Of a stretch of DNA of 64,000 bases, positions 23,046-37,201 are shown piece by piece (position 1 is the first letter of the stretch; each line of letters starts with the position of its first letter). This stretch comes from Odobenus rosmarus divergens (Eukaryota; Chordata; Mammalia; Carnivora; Odobenidae), in contig NW_004450402.1 of NCBI RefSeq assembly GCF_000321225.1, positions 1,050,043 to 1,114,042 of the forward strand, read 5' to 3'. A model generated the notes under the pieces. The model was given only the letters and a program-made list of their open reading frames with translations. It was not told the origin of the DNA and made no database searches. The position numbers and the translations under genes are program-made.

Positions 23046-23689
23046 AGCAGTCATGGAGAAATGACAACTTTATGAACATAATTTCTCTGCTCTTTTCTCT
23101 TGGATTGTTTTTCCCGTCCCTCTGTTTATACCGGGTTTCCTGCTCTTCTTAACAGAGACTTTTACAAAGTGCTTGAAAAGACCTGACCCATAATTAGCCA
23201 CTTAATAATATTTCTTCTAATGTTACTCATCCAAAAGCAAGTCCACCTGAGTAACTCATGAACTGATTCTTTCTTTTCTCAGTTCAACCCATGTAAATAA
23301 TATAAAGGGTAAAAATAGATAAGGACAACTATATAACTTTTAGGGTAGACCCTAATCATAAAAAACTAATATTTAAGAAATGTATTATTTCAGAAATATT
23401 TGAACACCATTCTATAGTGAGATTTAACTTATTTCTGTTCCTTGCTACAAGAGGTGGCAAACCCATTTGGGGAGAGGGGGTTCCAAAATATAGAAACAGT
23501 GTAAGACCATCTCTATTAAGAGTGCCACTAATTTGAACGGTGCTAATAAAAATACTCAGAAATATTCTTGGAATAAAAAAATGGAGTTTTCTAAAAACAC
23601 TTATTTTTTATGTTTTAAAAACAAGGTGTTCTATAGTATATATCACAAAGCTATGCCTTCTGTCATTCTTATACCAAGCCTTCAGAAGA
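23046..23689. other. Non-coding intronic stretch, nothing recognised
   Basis: No exon or repeat family is recognised. Confidence 0.3.
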
Positions 23690-24235
23690 ATAAAAATAAG
23701 TTCAGAAAGAGGATCACAGATGCTGTTGTGTTCCTGCTTTTTCCTCTCCTTGGAAAGCTCTTTCCCTCTTCTCCATATGTCAAAATTTTACCTATATTTT
23801 AAGATGCAACTCAAATGTCACTTCTTCCATAAATCCTTCCTTAACACTCCTCATATCCCAGGAAGAGGTAATCCTGATAACTAAGAACTCCTATAAGAAA
23901 AGAATCATGTTTTATTCATCTTTGCATTTATAGCCACTAGCACTGTCTCTGACACAGAACACGTGTTCAATGAACACACTGAGTTGGATTTCTTTCCCCC
24001 AAAATTTGCTCTCTTCTATTACCCTCCATTTCTAATCACTTTTATTACACTTTCCACTTTTTTTTTTCCCAATTGGGTATTTATTGTATTGTGTCTCCCC
24101 TACTAAACTATAAGGTAACTGAGAGCAGGCTGTGTCTTAGTCATTATCTTTTTCCATCCGGCAACTAGCACAGTATCTATTCAGATAAAATATTTAACAA
24201 GTATTTGTTGAATGAACAAATGAATAGATGAAGAA
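23690..24235 (+). mobile_element. L2 3' fragment(s), + strand
   Basis: Shows L2 3' landmarks: TCCTTGGAAAGCTCTTTCCC, ATGCAACTCAAATGTCACTT, CCATAAATCCTTCCTTAACA. A second terminus then reads ACTAAACTATAAGGTAACTG and AGTATTTGTTGAATGAACAA. The repeated terminus suggests two partial copies in the same orientation. Confidence 0.75.
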
Positions 24236-26394
24236 AAAAATAAGTCAAGGCACACCTAAAAAAACAAAATCCTGGGTTAAATATAATACGTGTTTAGGGT
24301 CCATGCTGTCACCAGAAAAGATAGGGGCAGGGAAGTAAGATAATTTTAATAATCTTTTCAAGGGCTTAGAACTCTTATATCAGGTTGTTTATCTTAAAGT
24401 ATGCTGCAATATTATGTCTTTTTACAGTTTTGGTTAATTTCCTGTCCTACCTCACCATCCTTAGTGCTATTTTTGACTTTTCATAGCTCTCTGGGATGCT
24501 ACAACCTTAATACACTTGAGAATAACCTGCTGTGTTTCCTGATACTTGATGGTAATGATAGTACATCTTCTTATTCCTTGGTGTATGTATAAGCATCCAT
24601 TTTATTTGCATATGTTTATAAGTCTGAACAGTTTATGAATGTGTACCTATGTCTTGACTAACTTTATTTTATGTAATGTCTTAGCCTTAGCCGATAAATT
24701 AGTATATTATTGATATTTCTCCATCTCTTTTTAGGGACTCCATTATTTTTTTAAGAATCTAAAATATTCTCTTAAAATTATTCTCTTACTATACATTCTT
24801 ATAATAGTACCATATAAAGAAAAGTAATATTGCCTCCATATTTGTATTACATTTCTAAATGAGTAAAACACCATGATACAAAATAATATTAAATGATTAA
24901 GAGCAAATATAGGTAGAGTGGAGTTAAAAAATCATCTGAATTGTAACTTCTAAATATCATCAGAAATTCAATATTTTCATTATTAACTTTGTAGGCTAAA
25001 ATGCTCCGAAAAGAAATGTCAGTAATAAGTTATCCTAACAGCACAAACAAACAGTTATCTAGATAACCCCAAAGGGAGTGTCTAAATTGAATAGATGATC
25101 CCTTTTATTTTTCCAACTAAGTTGAAGGTGATTAAGAAGCATTATCCCATGATGATTTAAATAGCATTACTAGAGGGACCAATTCCAGATGGCAGGAGTT
25201 CTTCAAACAGAGAATCAGTATTGGAAATGTTGATTCACTGGCACCAAAATGTCATGGGTGAAATATTAACTTACGAAAGACATCACCACTTCTGGGAATG
25301 ATCTATGTCTATGGCTACTTAGGGAATTATTTATCTGGAATTAGTACCAATGGTAAGTATTTTTACACCTACATATGTTCTGTGGCATGATCACTACATC
25401 TTAGTGCATATCATTGTAGTACTAAATAAATAGAAATATTATCTGGCCCAACACCCACTGAAGACTTTTGATTATACTTATCATTTACTATTTATATTGT
25501 AGTACAGATATATTCTACTCTTTACAACAAGGTGACTGCTAGACAAAGTCAGAGAGTAAAATAACTGTAGTTTGATTGCCATATACAAGTAGGAGGAAAT
25601 GTATGGAGAGTTATGAAGCTCATATCAAAAAAGTAGCTATTGTAATGACTCAAAACTGTGCATAAGATATGTGAGAGTAAGGAATCAAAAGGATAGGATC
25701 AATCAATAATTTATACATGGTGCCCTTATTAGTACCAAAGCATAATGACTTTTCTGTCAGTCAAAGCAATAAAGACTCCAACTCTAAATATATGGCCTAA
25801 AATAAAATGAATTAAGACTGTAAGAAGTGATAAAATTATAAGTAAGCTTATATGTGGCATAGAGGTAGATACATTCATATAAATCTAAAAGAAAAAGAAG
25901 GGTTGAGAGAAGGTAAGTATTTGTTTACACACTGGCATAGATTGAGGCTTTTACAGATGATGTGTTCATCTGCCAACATGTATTTAAGTATTTCAAGTGG
26001 TTTACTGTCCCCCCCCACACACACACAGAATGATTGCATTCATTAATCTGAGAACTGGTTACCATTTTCTTACCGTTGGCATTCACTTTCAGAACGAAGT
26101 CTCTAATTTAGTTCAACTAAACTTTAATATCTCTTAGTAAAAAGAAATGGAAGGAAAAAGGCAGTGAAAATTCCTTAATTTCCTTTTTCTTTCTTGCATC
26201 TTACCTTTGCAAAGAGAAAGGCAATAGAAAGGTGATTGTATTTTGTCCATTTGTAATCATTTCTTTTGGAAAAGATACCTCTCAAGGGACTCAAAATAAT
26301 TAATATTAATTTAACATAAAAAATGAAAATAAAGGAAGAGAGGAACCATACCAAATCAAAGCAAATTACATAATAATTAGGAAATTGGAAAGTT
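24236..26394. other. Non-coding intronic stretch, nothing recognised
   Basis: No confident repeat or exon. A short C7(CA)n tract occurs at about 26009-26028. Confidence 0.3.
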
Positions 26395-26555
26395 CATGGT
26401 GTTATAGACAGATTACTAAATTAGGAATTAAAAAAGCTGGGGCCTAATATCAGTTCTGCAACTGTCTAGTTGTATGGCTTTGGACAACTCACTAAATTTT
26501 TTTGGTTTTCATTTCCTCATGTACAAAATGAAGATGTTGAGTCAAATGCTCTTTT
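26395..26555 (+). repeat. MIR fragment, + strand
   Basis: Landmarks are CTAATATCAGTTCTGCAAC, TTGTATGGCTTTGGACAAC and TTTTCATTTCCTCATGTACA followed by AAATGAAG, in the MIR order. Confidence 0.75.
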
Positions 26556-27207
26556 TTTATGGGTAGGTCCTCCTAAAATGGGGCACATTCATCTCTCATA
26601 AATGTAGCTTATCATTCTTTCACCCTCCCTTCTGCTCATAGACTCTCAAATTGTTAAAATTAAAGGTAAAACCTAGGTCTCTTTTACTTTACTGCTGAAA
26701 ATCAAAGTTAATATCATCATATCATCAAGAAAATCATGGCAACTTACTCATATACACAGTGACACAAAAATAAATGTAAAATATATGTTTATTTCACATC
26801 TCAAGCATTACAGAATATTTAATCTTTATTTTGTATCCTTTCTTGTTATTAGCTTTTGAAGATTTGATGAAAAATAAATGAGTGAAGGACATTGTGTTTC
26901 TACTGTCTTTATCTGAGAGTAGTTAAAACAAAAGAGACTCTGAGAGTTACAAGAAATAGAGAGACCACCTATTTCATTTTTGCATAAAGGAATCATCTCT
27001 ATAACATAACTGAGGGATGGTTAGCTAGCTTCTGTCCATATGTTTCTATTATTGGGGAGTAAGACAGTATTCAAGGGACTGGATTATTTTTAATCAAAAA
27101 ACAATTACAAAGTTTCTTTTTAAATCAAGTTATGACTTCCAATGATATTCGCTACTACTGAATTATGATTTATTATTGCTAAATACAATAAGAAAAAACC
27201 TATATGG

Positions 27208-27698
27208 ACTGTGGTAGATAGAATAATGTCTCCTCAATGATGTTCATATCCTAATCCCCAGAAACTGTGAATATGCTACATTACTCAGCCAAATGTGACT
27301 AAATTAAAAATTTTGAGATGGGAAAACTGTCCTAGATTTTCTAATGGACCCAATGTAATAAAAAAGGACCTTATAAGAGGATGCCTGGATGCTTAGAATT
27401 AGAAAAAGAAGAGAGGATGACAGAACAGAGATTGGAGGGAGTCACTTTAAAGATGGAAGAAGGGGCCAAAAGCCAAGGAATGTGTGCTGCCTCTAGAAGT
27501 TGGACAGCCAAGAAAACGGATGTTTCTCTATAGACTCCAACAAGGAGTACAGCCTTGCTAACATTTTGATTTTAACCTCGGAGAACTTATTTCATATTTC
27601 TACTCTCTAGAACTGTAAGACACCAAACTTGTGTTTTAGGTAATCGCCTATAGCTAAATTTAGGGTAATCTCTTATAGCAGCAACAGGAAACTAATAC
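27208..27698 (+). mobile_element. MLT1D-like MaLR solo LTR, + strand
   Basis: Almost the whole LTR is readable: GTAGATAGAATAATGTCTCC, CATATCCTAATCCCCAGAAA, GGGAAAACTGTCCTAGAT, CCCAATGTAATAAAAAAGGA, CTTATAAGAGGATGCCTGG, AAGCCAAGGAATGTGTGCTG, CCTCTAGAAGTTGGACAG, and the end CAGCAACAGGAAACTAATA. No internal sequence is attached. Confidence 0.85.
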
Positions 27699-29076
27699 CT
27701 GAGTCTAGATGACAGTAATTACTACATAAACATGAAACATTAAGTCAGCCAAATAATGCCATAGTCTAGCACTATAGACTGTGAATATTAACGTTAGAGA
27801 AACAATGGATGTGAAATTACAGTGAGTTCTAAAAATTAAAGTTAGATAATACAGAAATGAAAAATTGCTTCTAAAGAAGACTAATTAGATTATACATAAC
27901 CTTAATTTAATTACATGGTAGGTAACTGTGTTCCCTAGCTGACATTTATAAGATACAAGTGAGTCGTTCAGTTGTTGTTGTTGGGTAAAATCTGCCTATA
28001 GAATCTCACTCTCAATCTAAGAACTAAGTGGTTGTCATTTCATTTCTTTGCCAGCCTAGGATCTTAAAAGCATTTGATGCCACATTCTTTATACTGGATT
28101 TGTCATCTACAGTGAAAATGCAAATAAATTGGCTACCTATGATTTAGTAAAATGATGAAGACAGCTCCTTCTTTTCAGCAGTCAAATTTGATCGAACAAA
28201 GGCACTGCATGTCTTCAGATGAAAGCAATTTTGTTTAGAGAACTAATGCATGTTATGCAACAAAGGCATGGTCAAACACGATGATTGCTTAATGATATTC
28301 CACAAAGAATAAGCAAGACCCATCCCTTTTATGTGCAGTTGAAGAAGAAAATTGTGTTGTTGAGTTTGCTTATTTAATTTTAAATAACTGGGATTTGTTT
28401 TTAGCTTTAGGAAAATTTGCAAAGTGAAGAAAACAATTAGACCAGAAATTAATGACTCTCAATGATCCTAATTAATATGTTACATTCATATTACATTCAT
28501 ATTAGGATAATTTTTCAACAAATACTCATGCCTGGCAATACTGTAGGAATTGGAGATAAAATAATTTTTTAAAAGGTATATAGTTACTACTCTCAAAAAG
28601 CCCTTAATATTTTCTACCGGAGAACTCAATCAGATATGCTAATTATCGTAGTATTGTATGATATGTCCTATAACAGACACTTGTGTAGGACATAAGTAGG
28701 GGATAGAGAATGAACATCTACAGCAGGTTAGGTATATAAGAGAAAATTTCCTGGGGGAAGTGATGCTTAAAGGAAGATCAGCAAGACAATGAAGGAAGAA
28801 AGGGGTATTCCATTAAAAGGCAACAGCCCATATGAAGTCTCAGAGATATAAAAGAGCATGTGAAACACTTTATAACTTTCAACATGACTTAAGTTCTTTT
28901 ACTACTAATTTTATGAGAAGTAGGAGAAGTTGATGAAAAAGAGAGCTACTGGTAGCATTAAAATGGTAGAAAAATGATTACTGAAAGGGTCCAAGATTTG
29001 ATCTGTACCAAATTTAAACATATTTCTGGACTTTAATTACCTTAGCCCAAAACAAATAAATAAAACACAATGTAGT
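27699..29076. other. Non-coding intronic stretch, nothing recognised
   Basis: No exon or confident repeat. It includes a short (GTT)n run near 27970. Confidence 0.3.
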
Positions 29077-29622
29077 TGTGTTAGTTAGAGTAATCCAGAG
29101 AAACAAAACCAACAGGATGTGTAGGGGGTGTGTGTGTGTGCGCATGCTCATGTGCACGCATATATATATATGAATATATATCATACATAATATATAAAAA
29201 TACTGATTATGAGGAATTGGCTGATGTGATGGATATTTCCCCAGATCTGTAGTCAGCAAGCTGGAGACCCAGGAGAGCCCATGGTGTAGTTCCAATACAA
29301 AAGCCTGCAAGCTCAAGACCTAAAAAGAGCCAATGTCTCAGTTGGAGTTCAAAGGTAGGGGAAAAAAATCAATGTCCCAGCTCAAAGGCAGTTAGGCAGA
29401 AGAAATTTTCTTTTACTAAGGCTTTTATTTCTATTCAGGACTCCAGCTGTTTGGGTGAGGCCCACCTACACTAGGGAGAGGAATCTGCTTTTCTCAGTAT
29501 ACCAATTCAACTGTTAATGTCATCCAGAAACACTGTCACAGAGACACTCAAGGTAATGCTTGACCAAATATCTGGGCATACCATGGCTCAGTCAAGTTGA
29601 CACATAAAATTACCTGACATAA
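29077..29622 (-). mobile_element. MLT2-type ERVL solo LTR, - strand
   Basis: Reverse-oriented LTR landmarks: TGTTAGTTAGAGTAATCCAG, an internal (TG)n/(TA)n tract at 29128-29180, GAGGAATTGGCTGATGTGAT, CAAGCTGGAGACCCAGGAGA, TGGTGTAGTTCCAATACAA, AATATCTGGGCATACCATGG and CAGTCAAGTTGACACATAAA. It is an ancient LTR with no coding potential. Confidence 0.85.
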
Positions 29623-30424
29623 TAATAACATTAAAAAATTATCTATATAGTTATATATCTAGGTGTCTCTATTTTATCTCTTTCTATCCAATCTCATCTA
29701 TCTACCTAGCTAGTTAGCTTTGTAACATTTACCTATTTTAATCATCAAAACATAAGTTACTGGGAAGAATCCCAACACATCTTACCGCAAGATCACTATG
29801 ATTTCATTGTGATTGTCTGTCCCTGCCTCATCCATATCATGCTGATTAGGCTCCCCTATAAACTGTAACTGGAGGTTCCTTGTGCACTGTGGATTGCATC
29901 ACCACAATCATACATGAAAATTATTATTACTCAATAATTAAAACTATTGTAAATCTTTTTATAACAAGTCTGCTGTCAAGATAGCCCCCCCACACACACA
30001 CACAAATGATCTTCTACTATATTCTCATCTAGTTATAAGATGATTCTGGCTTGGTCAAATTGGCTTGCAGTTTGACATCACCTAAAACTTTTAGTCAGGT
30101 TGCATATTGATTTCAAAGTCTATTAACCAGCTTTTGTCATCATGCAAAGGTTTTTCATATTGGAATTTCTTTCACTTTTATTTTTCCTTTTCCTTCCTTC
30201 CTTCTTTACTTATTTTCTTCCTTCCTTTTTTTCTATTCATTCAAAAAAAACACAATAAAACCCCATCATAATGTTAAAAGTTGGAGAAGGAAAGTTCAAA
30301 CAATGTAAAACTGATAGCCATGTTGCAACAAAATACCAAAATAACTAGGGTAAGCCTGCTATGGAAGTTTGGAGCCAGTCACCAATAACATGGCATTTGC
30401 ATCACCAGGGACTTATAGTGGAAG

Positions 30425-32230
30425 ATTTTCAATGCATTTTTAGAATGTCTGCTATGCAGCTAGCATTAACTGGAATCTAAGGATACAGCAATGACCAATG
30501 AAACAAAAGTCTCTGCCCTCGTAATGCTTAAGATATAACAAATAAACAACAAACAAATAAGCAAAGTGTATGATAACACATTATGTGGAAGGAAAATAAA
30601 GACGAGTAAAAGGCAGTGACATGTTATAAGGTAGAAACAAACAGAATAGGTCCCACAGTAAACCTGATACTTGAGCAGAGACATGAAGGTGAGGGAGTAA
30701 GCGATGTAGATATCTGGCAAAAGACAGTTCCAAGAACAAAAAAAATTTTAAGTACAAATTGAAAAAGTAAAAGCACACAAGTGGCAGGTTTGAGAAAAGG
30801 CAAGGAGGCTAGTGAACAAGTGAAGTGAACAAAAAGGAAACTAACAGGAAACAACATGGACAATTTAGCTGGGGGTGGGGGAGATCATGTACATTCCTGT
30901 AAGCGGTTTGAAGGAGTCTGATGGATGGGAAGATACTGTGTTTTGAGCACAGATGTGACATATTATTTTACTTCTGGTGATAAGAGAAGCAGAGACATCA
31001 GGTGGTATAAAAAAATTAAATTAGTGGTGGTAGCTAACAGAATTTATTCAATCAGTTGAAAACTGGCAATGGAAGTTTTTTGGCTTGAACAACTTGGAAG
31101 GAAGTATGTCTCTCAAGATGCAAAACACACTGGGAGAGGAGATCAGGAGTTATATTTTAGAGTTTCTAAGTTTTAAATGTCTATTAGACACCCAAGTGGT
31201 ATTGTTGAGTAGGCAATTGGTATTTAGAGCTCAGTGGAGAGGTCTGAACTAAATATATCATTTTGAGAATCGTTAGTATGTAGATAGTACTCAAGCCCAT
31301 AAAACTGGAGGGGATCAGCAAGAGAAGTGGCCTGAACACTATGCTTCAAATACTGAAAGGCAAAAAGCTGAGGGAAAACCAATAATAGAGACTAAGAGAG
31401 AATCTATGAGACAGGAGGAAAACTTGGAAAAGATACTGTCCTGAAAATAATGTGAATGAAATGTCTCAAGGAGAAAAATTTATTAAACTATTAAATTATC
31501 ATACGCTCTAAATGGGCCAAGTAATATGAAAATTGAAAATGAATCATCTTTAGAAATGGAATCACTGGTGAGATTGATAAGTGGATTCAGTACACCGATT
31601 GTGGCAAATCCTCATCTTAATGGATTCAATAGAATATAAAGGAAGAAGAAATAATGGATAACAAATAGATATAAACAAGACTTCTGAGGAGTTCTGCCAT
31701 GAAGAGAAGAGAAATGGGGTAAACTTAGGAGGATATGGCATCAGACATGTTTGGTTTTGTTGATGTCTAAAATGGAAGAAATAACACCACGTTATAATGC
31801 TGATAATAATCACAAATAATCATGAATGGTTTTAAATAGGATCACAGAGAATTCTTCTATGGGAACAGGTGGGAAGACAAAGTATGTGTACTAATGCTAT
31901 TTGTAGTTTAGATAGGGGAGTGCAGACACATGGAAGTTCTCTTGTAATTGCTTTCATCTTCTCAGTGAAATAGAAAGCATGGTCATCAGCTGAGAGTGAT
32001 GATGGGTTATTGGTAGAAAGAAGAAAAGAATAATGTCCTGAAAACTGCAATTAGGAGCAAAGAGGACAGTTTTCCACTGTCAGGCTGTGATAGAGGAGTG
32101 TGGCAAAGGGCTTGGGAGTGCCTTAGAGGCAGCTGTCTTCTCAGGAGAGAACCAGATTTCAATAAAAGTAAAAAGGTGAAGAAATTTTCAGAGAAGAGAG
32201 TAGACATGAGGGGATGCCACTAATGATTGT
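30425..32230 (-). mobile_element. Long L2 (LINE-2) copy, - strand, about 1.8 kb
   Basis: One of the longest old repeats here. In reverse order it shows the L2 3' end (ATACAGCAATGACCAATGAA), GAGCAGAGACATGAAGGTGA at 30673, TTTGAAGGAGTCTGATGGA near 30909, AATGTCTATTAGACACCCAA at 31177, AGTAGGCAATTGGTATTTAG at 31208, GAGGAGTTCTGCCATGAAGA at 31684, and TCATCAGCTGAGAGTGATGA at 31983. It holds no usable reverse transcriptase frame. Short open frames inside it are repeat-derived. Confidence 0.8.
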
Positions 32231-33619
32231 GAGTTTCTCACATGTTGCTGTCTGCATTAAATCGATAAAGAATCTTTCATGTACATTGAAAGACAAGTCT
32301 GAGTTTTCCCCAGGAACTAGTTATTTTTTCACTGAGTCTATAAAGAAGTTTAGCCAGCCCAAATCTCTCCTGGTGTGGAAAATGTACAAAGCCATAAACT
32401 AGTTGAAGGGCATTCAACACAGAGAATTATAGAAAGTGAAAAGATGTATCACTCCTTTCCCCCTCACTTTGGGCCAGATTTATCTTAGATGTCACATCAT
32501 ACTCAAGGGAAGACTCCTTCATTGAGTCTTAGAAGTTGATATGATATAACCAGGAAAGACAGGCAGAGCTGCCAGCCAGTGGGATTGTATATTTTAACCA
32601 TATTGGGCCAAACCTCTACCCTGAAAATTTCCTTGGAACATTTTTAAAGCAATACAAGAAAGTTGTATTGCTGACTGATATGGAGGCTATCAGTTCCAAT
32701 TAGCAATTTTCCCATATCCATGAGAACATATTGTAACAGTCCCAACAAACACATACAAGAAAACTGGGTTCACTTTTGTTTCTTCCACAAATCCTGAGAC
32801 CAAAATAAAATCTTATTTCAGTGTACTACATTAATGGAAAGAAATTTGTAGTTTGTTATATTTAGCAATTTATTTCTGCTCTAACATATGTCTAAAGGGG
32901 ACATTGCTCACATATGTCCTTTAATCTATTATACAAGGTCTTTCTAATTATCCAACAAACAGAAGAAAAAAGTTTAATTTTATGTGACTAAAGCAAGCAA
33001 AACAAAACAAAAAGATCTATGTGACATTCTCATTTTCTTGCTACAAGGTAACATTACAATAGAGTAAAAGGAATTGTAAGGTAAATAACAATGTTGAAAT
33101 AAGAATCGGGAAATAGAAAAATTAAAATGCGCCGATGTATTTGTGCATATGTGTAACTTGTATGTGAAGGAGGGAAAGTTTCATCTGGCAACTACTGAAG
33201 TAAAACCTCAACAATCAAAACGTAATACATTAATTATAGAAGTAAGTGAACAGCGTGAATTACAAAATATTTTTAAATGCAGCTTATTTCCAATTCACAT
33301 AATAATCTAAGTTAGTCCTATAAATTTTATTTGAACTGTTGCCTAATAGAGAGCTTTAGAACTCACTGAAAAAATAGACGAGATCACTTTCAAATTATCC
33401 AATCAATTAAACGAGCATGGGTGATTTAAATTCCCCATCAAAATTCTGTTTATAATAAAAAAGCTTATTTCCTATCTTCCTTGCTTTTCTGCCTTTTTTT
33501 CCTTTGATGCAAAGAAAACACTATTTTTAACCTCTATCACAGTTACTATATGGTCCAAATGATGGGAAATTGCAGTAAATAACATTTCTTGATTGAAATT
33601 TTAAGAAATTATGTGCCAT
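32231..33619. other. Non-coding intronic stretch, nothing recognised
   Basis: No exon or repeat family is recognised. Confidence 0.3.
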
Positions 33620-33775
33620 AATTGAAGCATGTTACTTCTCTCTAAATCACACATTTCTCGGTAATATAATAGAGAAATAATACCTCTCTCATGGGACTAC
33701 ATGAGGGTTAAATAGCATTTTGAAGCACCAAGTCCACTCTCTAGCATTTAGTAAGTACTAAATGAATGGCAGCTT
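33620..33775 (+). repeat. MIR fragment, + strand
   Basis: Matches the MIR 3' half: AATAATACCTCTCTCATGGG, CATGAGGGTTAAATAGCATT, then CTAGCATTTAGTAAGTACTA. Confidence 0.7.
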
Positions 33776-35124
33776 ATTTTTCAGTAATTAGTGTTCAAAA
33801 ACATTGCTTGTGCTATATGTCCTACTTCTTAACTAATGTAATAACCTGGCATTACTCATTCAGTTCACCTTATCCAATTTTACACAATTCCAAATATATC
33901 TTATGAAAAAAGGAAAGATACCTATGCTTTTCAGAAACTCTACCTGCTCCTGGCCCCATTCTCATAAAGTTTAATTTTTTTTAGATTATCTTTTCAAACA
34001 GTGGTGTGAACGTGTTTATATTTGGGAGAACAAAAGAAAAAAAAAAGAAAGTAACAAAGACCCTTCAAAATAGAAAAGGCTATGCCTGTGGGAATAAATC
34101 AAGAGTACAATTATTTAAAAAAAAAACGATGATAACCAATGATTTGCCATAGGATTAACAAATGAGGAGTGGCAATTTTATAGGTTCTGTCTTTACTCAC
34201 TTACAGATCATCTCTCATCTCTTGAACACTGCTTGTTGTGTCGAAATTCTTTTGCAGAAAGTAAGATAGAATTGAACAAATGCCCCCTAAAGCCTCTTCC
34301 AATTCTGGGATGTATGGTATTTCAATTCAACAAATCTTTGCTAAGCACAGGTTCATTCAGGTCGCCCACATGCTGTGATTTTAGTTTGTTCCAATTTTCT
34401 ATGCTCCTTTTTGTATGCATGTCCCATTTGGTATTTATCCAGAATCATAGTACGTGTTCAAGAAAATGAGAAATACAAACAGATCTAAATTTCAGTTGAC
34501 CGTGGTCCAGCTCTTTAGCAAAATAAAATATCTCAACTTGAAGATTAATTAAAGATGTCAGAATAGAATAAAATCAATCACTGGATCATCTGAGAACTTT
34601 TCCCAACTGTTAAAGTGAGAATGTTGAGAATGAGGAAAAGATTGATTGAAACCCCCAAATGAATATTATTTAATTACTAATCATTTTGGACTCTTCCATT
34701 TTATTAAAGCGTGTTAATTCTACCACTAGCACAGTTGTTAAAACACATAGTTTGTATAACTACCATTGAGATTTCCAAGGAGTAAAATTTCTACTTTACT
34801 ATTACCCAATTTTTATTGAAAGCATTGTTGAGAGCAAATAATTCAGGGAAGGTTGTTTGGGAATATACCAATATGTTAAGCCAGACTGTCCACGAAATAG
34901 GGATGTGTACTGCAATAGCTCCCTCTTCTTCATTATATAGTTCCTAATAAAGTATATTTTATATTATGCCAAGTAAATCTATTAACAAGTGCATAAAGGA
35001 TTTTAAGATGCTCAATAAATAGGGGAAGGATGGAAAAGTTATCCTTCCTGGAGTCCAACATATAATAAAGCCTTCAAAATTTTTTTTTTTAATTTAGGGA
35101 ATATAGCATGGTAGTTAAAAATTC

Positions 35125-35330
35125 ATGATACGGAATTGAATTTGATCAAGAGTTTCTACTTATTGTCTATGGAACCTTGAGAAATTAACTTCTACAAACC
35201 TCATTTTACTGATACACAGATTACATAGATTCAGCGTAAAGTGAAGCATATCTCATAAGACTGTTGTGGGGAAATATATGAGATAATATTTTCTCGTAGT
35301 ATCTGAAACACAATAAGATGAGGACAATAA
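35125..35330 (+). repeat. MIR, nearly complete, + strand
   Basis: Runs from ATACGGAATTGAATTTGATC through ACCTTGAGAAATTAACTTCT and CCTCATTTTACTGATACAC to CATAAGACTGTTGTGGGGAA and ATATATGAGATAATATT, the expected MIR order. Confidence 0.75.
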
Positions 35331-36965
35331 AGATACTAATACCAGTTACAGCCTGATAGCTAATTACATTATTGGTATTAGTATTTTTATGCATGTAACT
35401 GTCTCTTTTTAGGTTACTCATTAGGTAAGCCCTCTCCATTTGAGCTTTTTACAGAGTGGGAAAGGCGTGGGTACAGCTAACAATCAGTAGTAGTCTGTCC
35501 ACTCCTGGGCATCCTTCCAATGACCCAGATGGTAACTACAATCCACCTGGATACATTTAATTCTCTTGCAAATAATACCAGGTCAGAGCTCCATAAGTGG
35601 GATTTAACCACAAAACAAAATAATTGGAAATTATCTAATTATATAGTAGATAAATTTATCTTAAAAAACTAATGAAAAAGCTAAACAAACACATATCACT
35701 AATTACAAATTGCATTGTGTCCTAGTGTTTGGGGAAGTTCTGTCTCTTAATCATATGTCTTTTTCTGTCCTGTCTTATTACTTTTTCATAGAGTTTAAAA
35801 TGCCCCATTGAAATAATGTCCACTAAACTACAGTTATTCTTTTGTTAACTTGTAGCAAATTCTTAAATCTTGCTCCTCATGCGTCTTGTACTTTCCTTCC
35901 TACATGGCTTTCTTTTACGCTCTTTCTGTCATTGTTATATATTGTTTTCCCTTCCTTTGCCAACTGTCTGTATATGTATATTTGCTTCTTGTGTTCTCCT
36001 AAATATTTTTTCCTGAAGGGTGTATCCTCTATGCAATGAACCACATTCTGCTGCTTTCCTCTTACTTTTACTATCTCTTTTTGATAATTTCCATCTGTAT
36101 GGAAATAACAATCGCTTATGAAATCATTGTGTTATTTGTGTTGCAAGCATTAATAAGTGGTTTCCATTTTCTGTGACAATGTGACAATGGTCACTTGCAG
36201 TTCCAAATGACATTTTGCTGGCTGAAAGGGGGCTATTTTTATCCTCAAGAAACATTGGTAACTTTGGGGAAAAAAAAACTGGCCATATATAAGTCAGAAA
36301 GCCACCCCCCCAAAAAAAAGTTTCCTTTAGGAAACAAAGCAAATTATTTCAGTCTTTTTGTGAACTCATCTACCTATAGGAAAATGACATAGTTCAAAAA
36401 CAAAATAAAACTTTTTAAAAAAGTGTTTACTTTTGGACATTCTTTAATGTCCAAAGGATATTCCTTGTGGTTCCATGCAGGTAAAAACCTCAGTGCACAA
36501 ATAATTAGCTTGAATTCACCTTAAAAATTTAAAGCTTACATGTGATTTAGCCTGACAATTACTTTCTGGCCAGGGGACTATGTAGATATGTTGCTGTGCC
36601 ACTTTAAATGTTAATCTAAATATTATGTGACAGTATCCACACATACACACATCATTGTCCCCAAATAGTAACTATGCCTGGAAGAAACCTGATTATGGAG
36701 TTAATTTAGATCATTGAAATAATTTGCTTCTGTGGAACAGGGAGAATCACATGCTTTCATCTGTAAAGTACTTCCATCTCCAAAGTACATCCCTCCACAG
36801 AGCATTAACTGATAACTTCATACTGGCTTCCCATTAGTTATGGTAAAGTCATAATCAACTCAGTAGACAAGTCCCACGGTACGGATGACTGAGTAAGAGC
36901 TTTTCTGACATCATCAACAGTGGCATCAACCACATGAACCAGAGCAATAACATGAAGCTCTGTTA
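35331..36965. other. Non-coding intronic stretch, nothing recognised
   Basis: No exon or confident repeat is recognised; several 65-72 codon open frames are chance frames. Confidence 0.3.
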
Positions 36966-36982
36966 CTGAATTTCTTCTTCTT

Positions 36983-37184
36983 CTTCTTTTTTTTTTTTAA
37001 AGATTTTATTTGTTTATTTGACAGAGAGAGATAGCGAGAGCAGGAACACAAGCAGGGGAAGTGGGAGAGGGAGAAGCAGGCCTCCCGCTGAGCAGGGAGC
37101 CTGATGCGGGGCTCGATCCCAGGACCCTGGGATCATGACCTGAGCCGAAGGCAGACGCTTAACGACTGAGCCACCCAGGCGCCC
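36983..37184 (-). repeat. Can-SINE, younger sub-type, - strand
   Basis: T-rich end, TTTAAAGATTTTATTTG, body, and intact TGAGCCACCCAGGCGCCC head. The 17-bp target duplication CTGAATTTCTTCTTCTT lies at 36966-36982 and 37185-37201. Confidence 0.97.
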
Positions 37185-37201
37185 CTGAATTTCTTCTTCT
37201 T

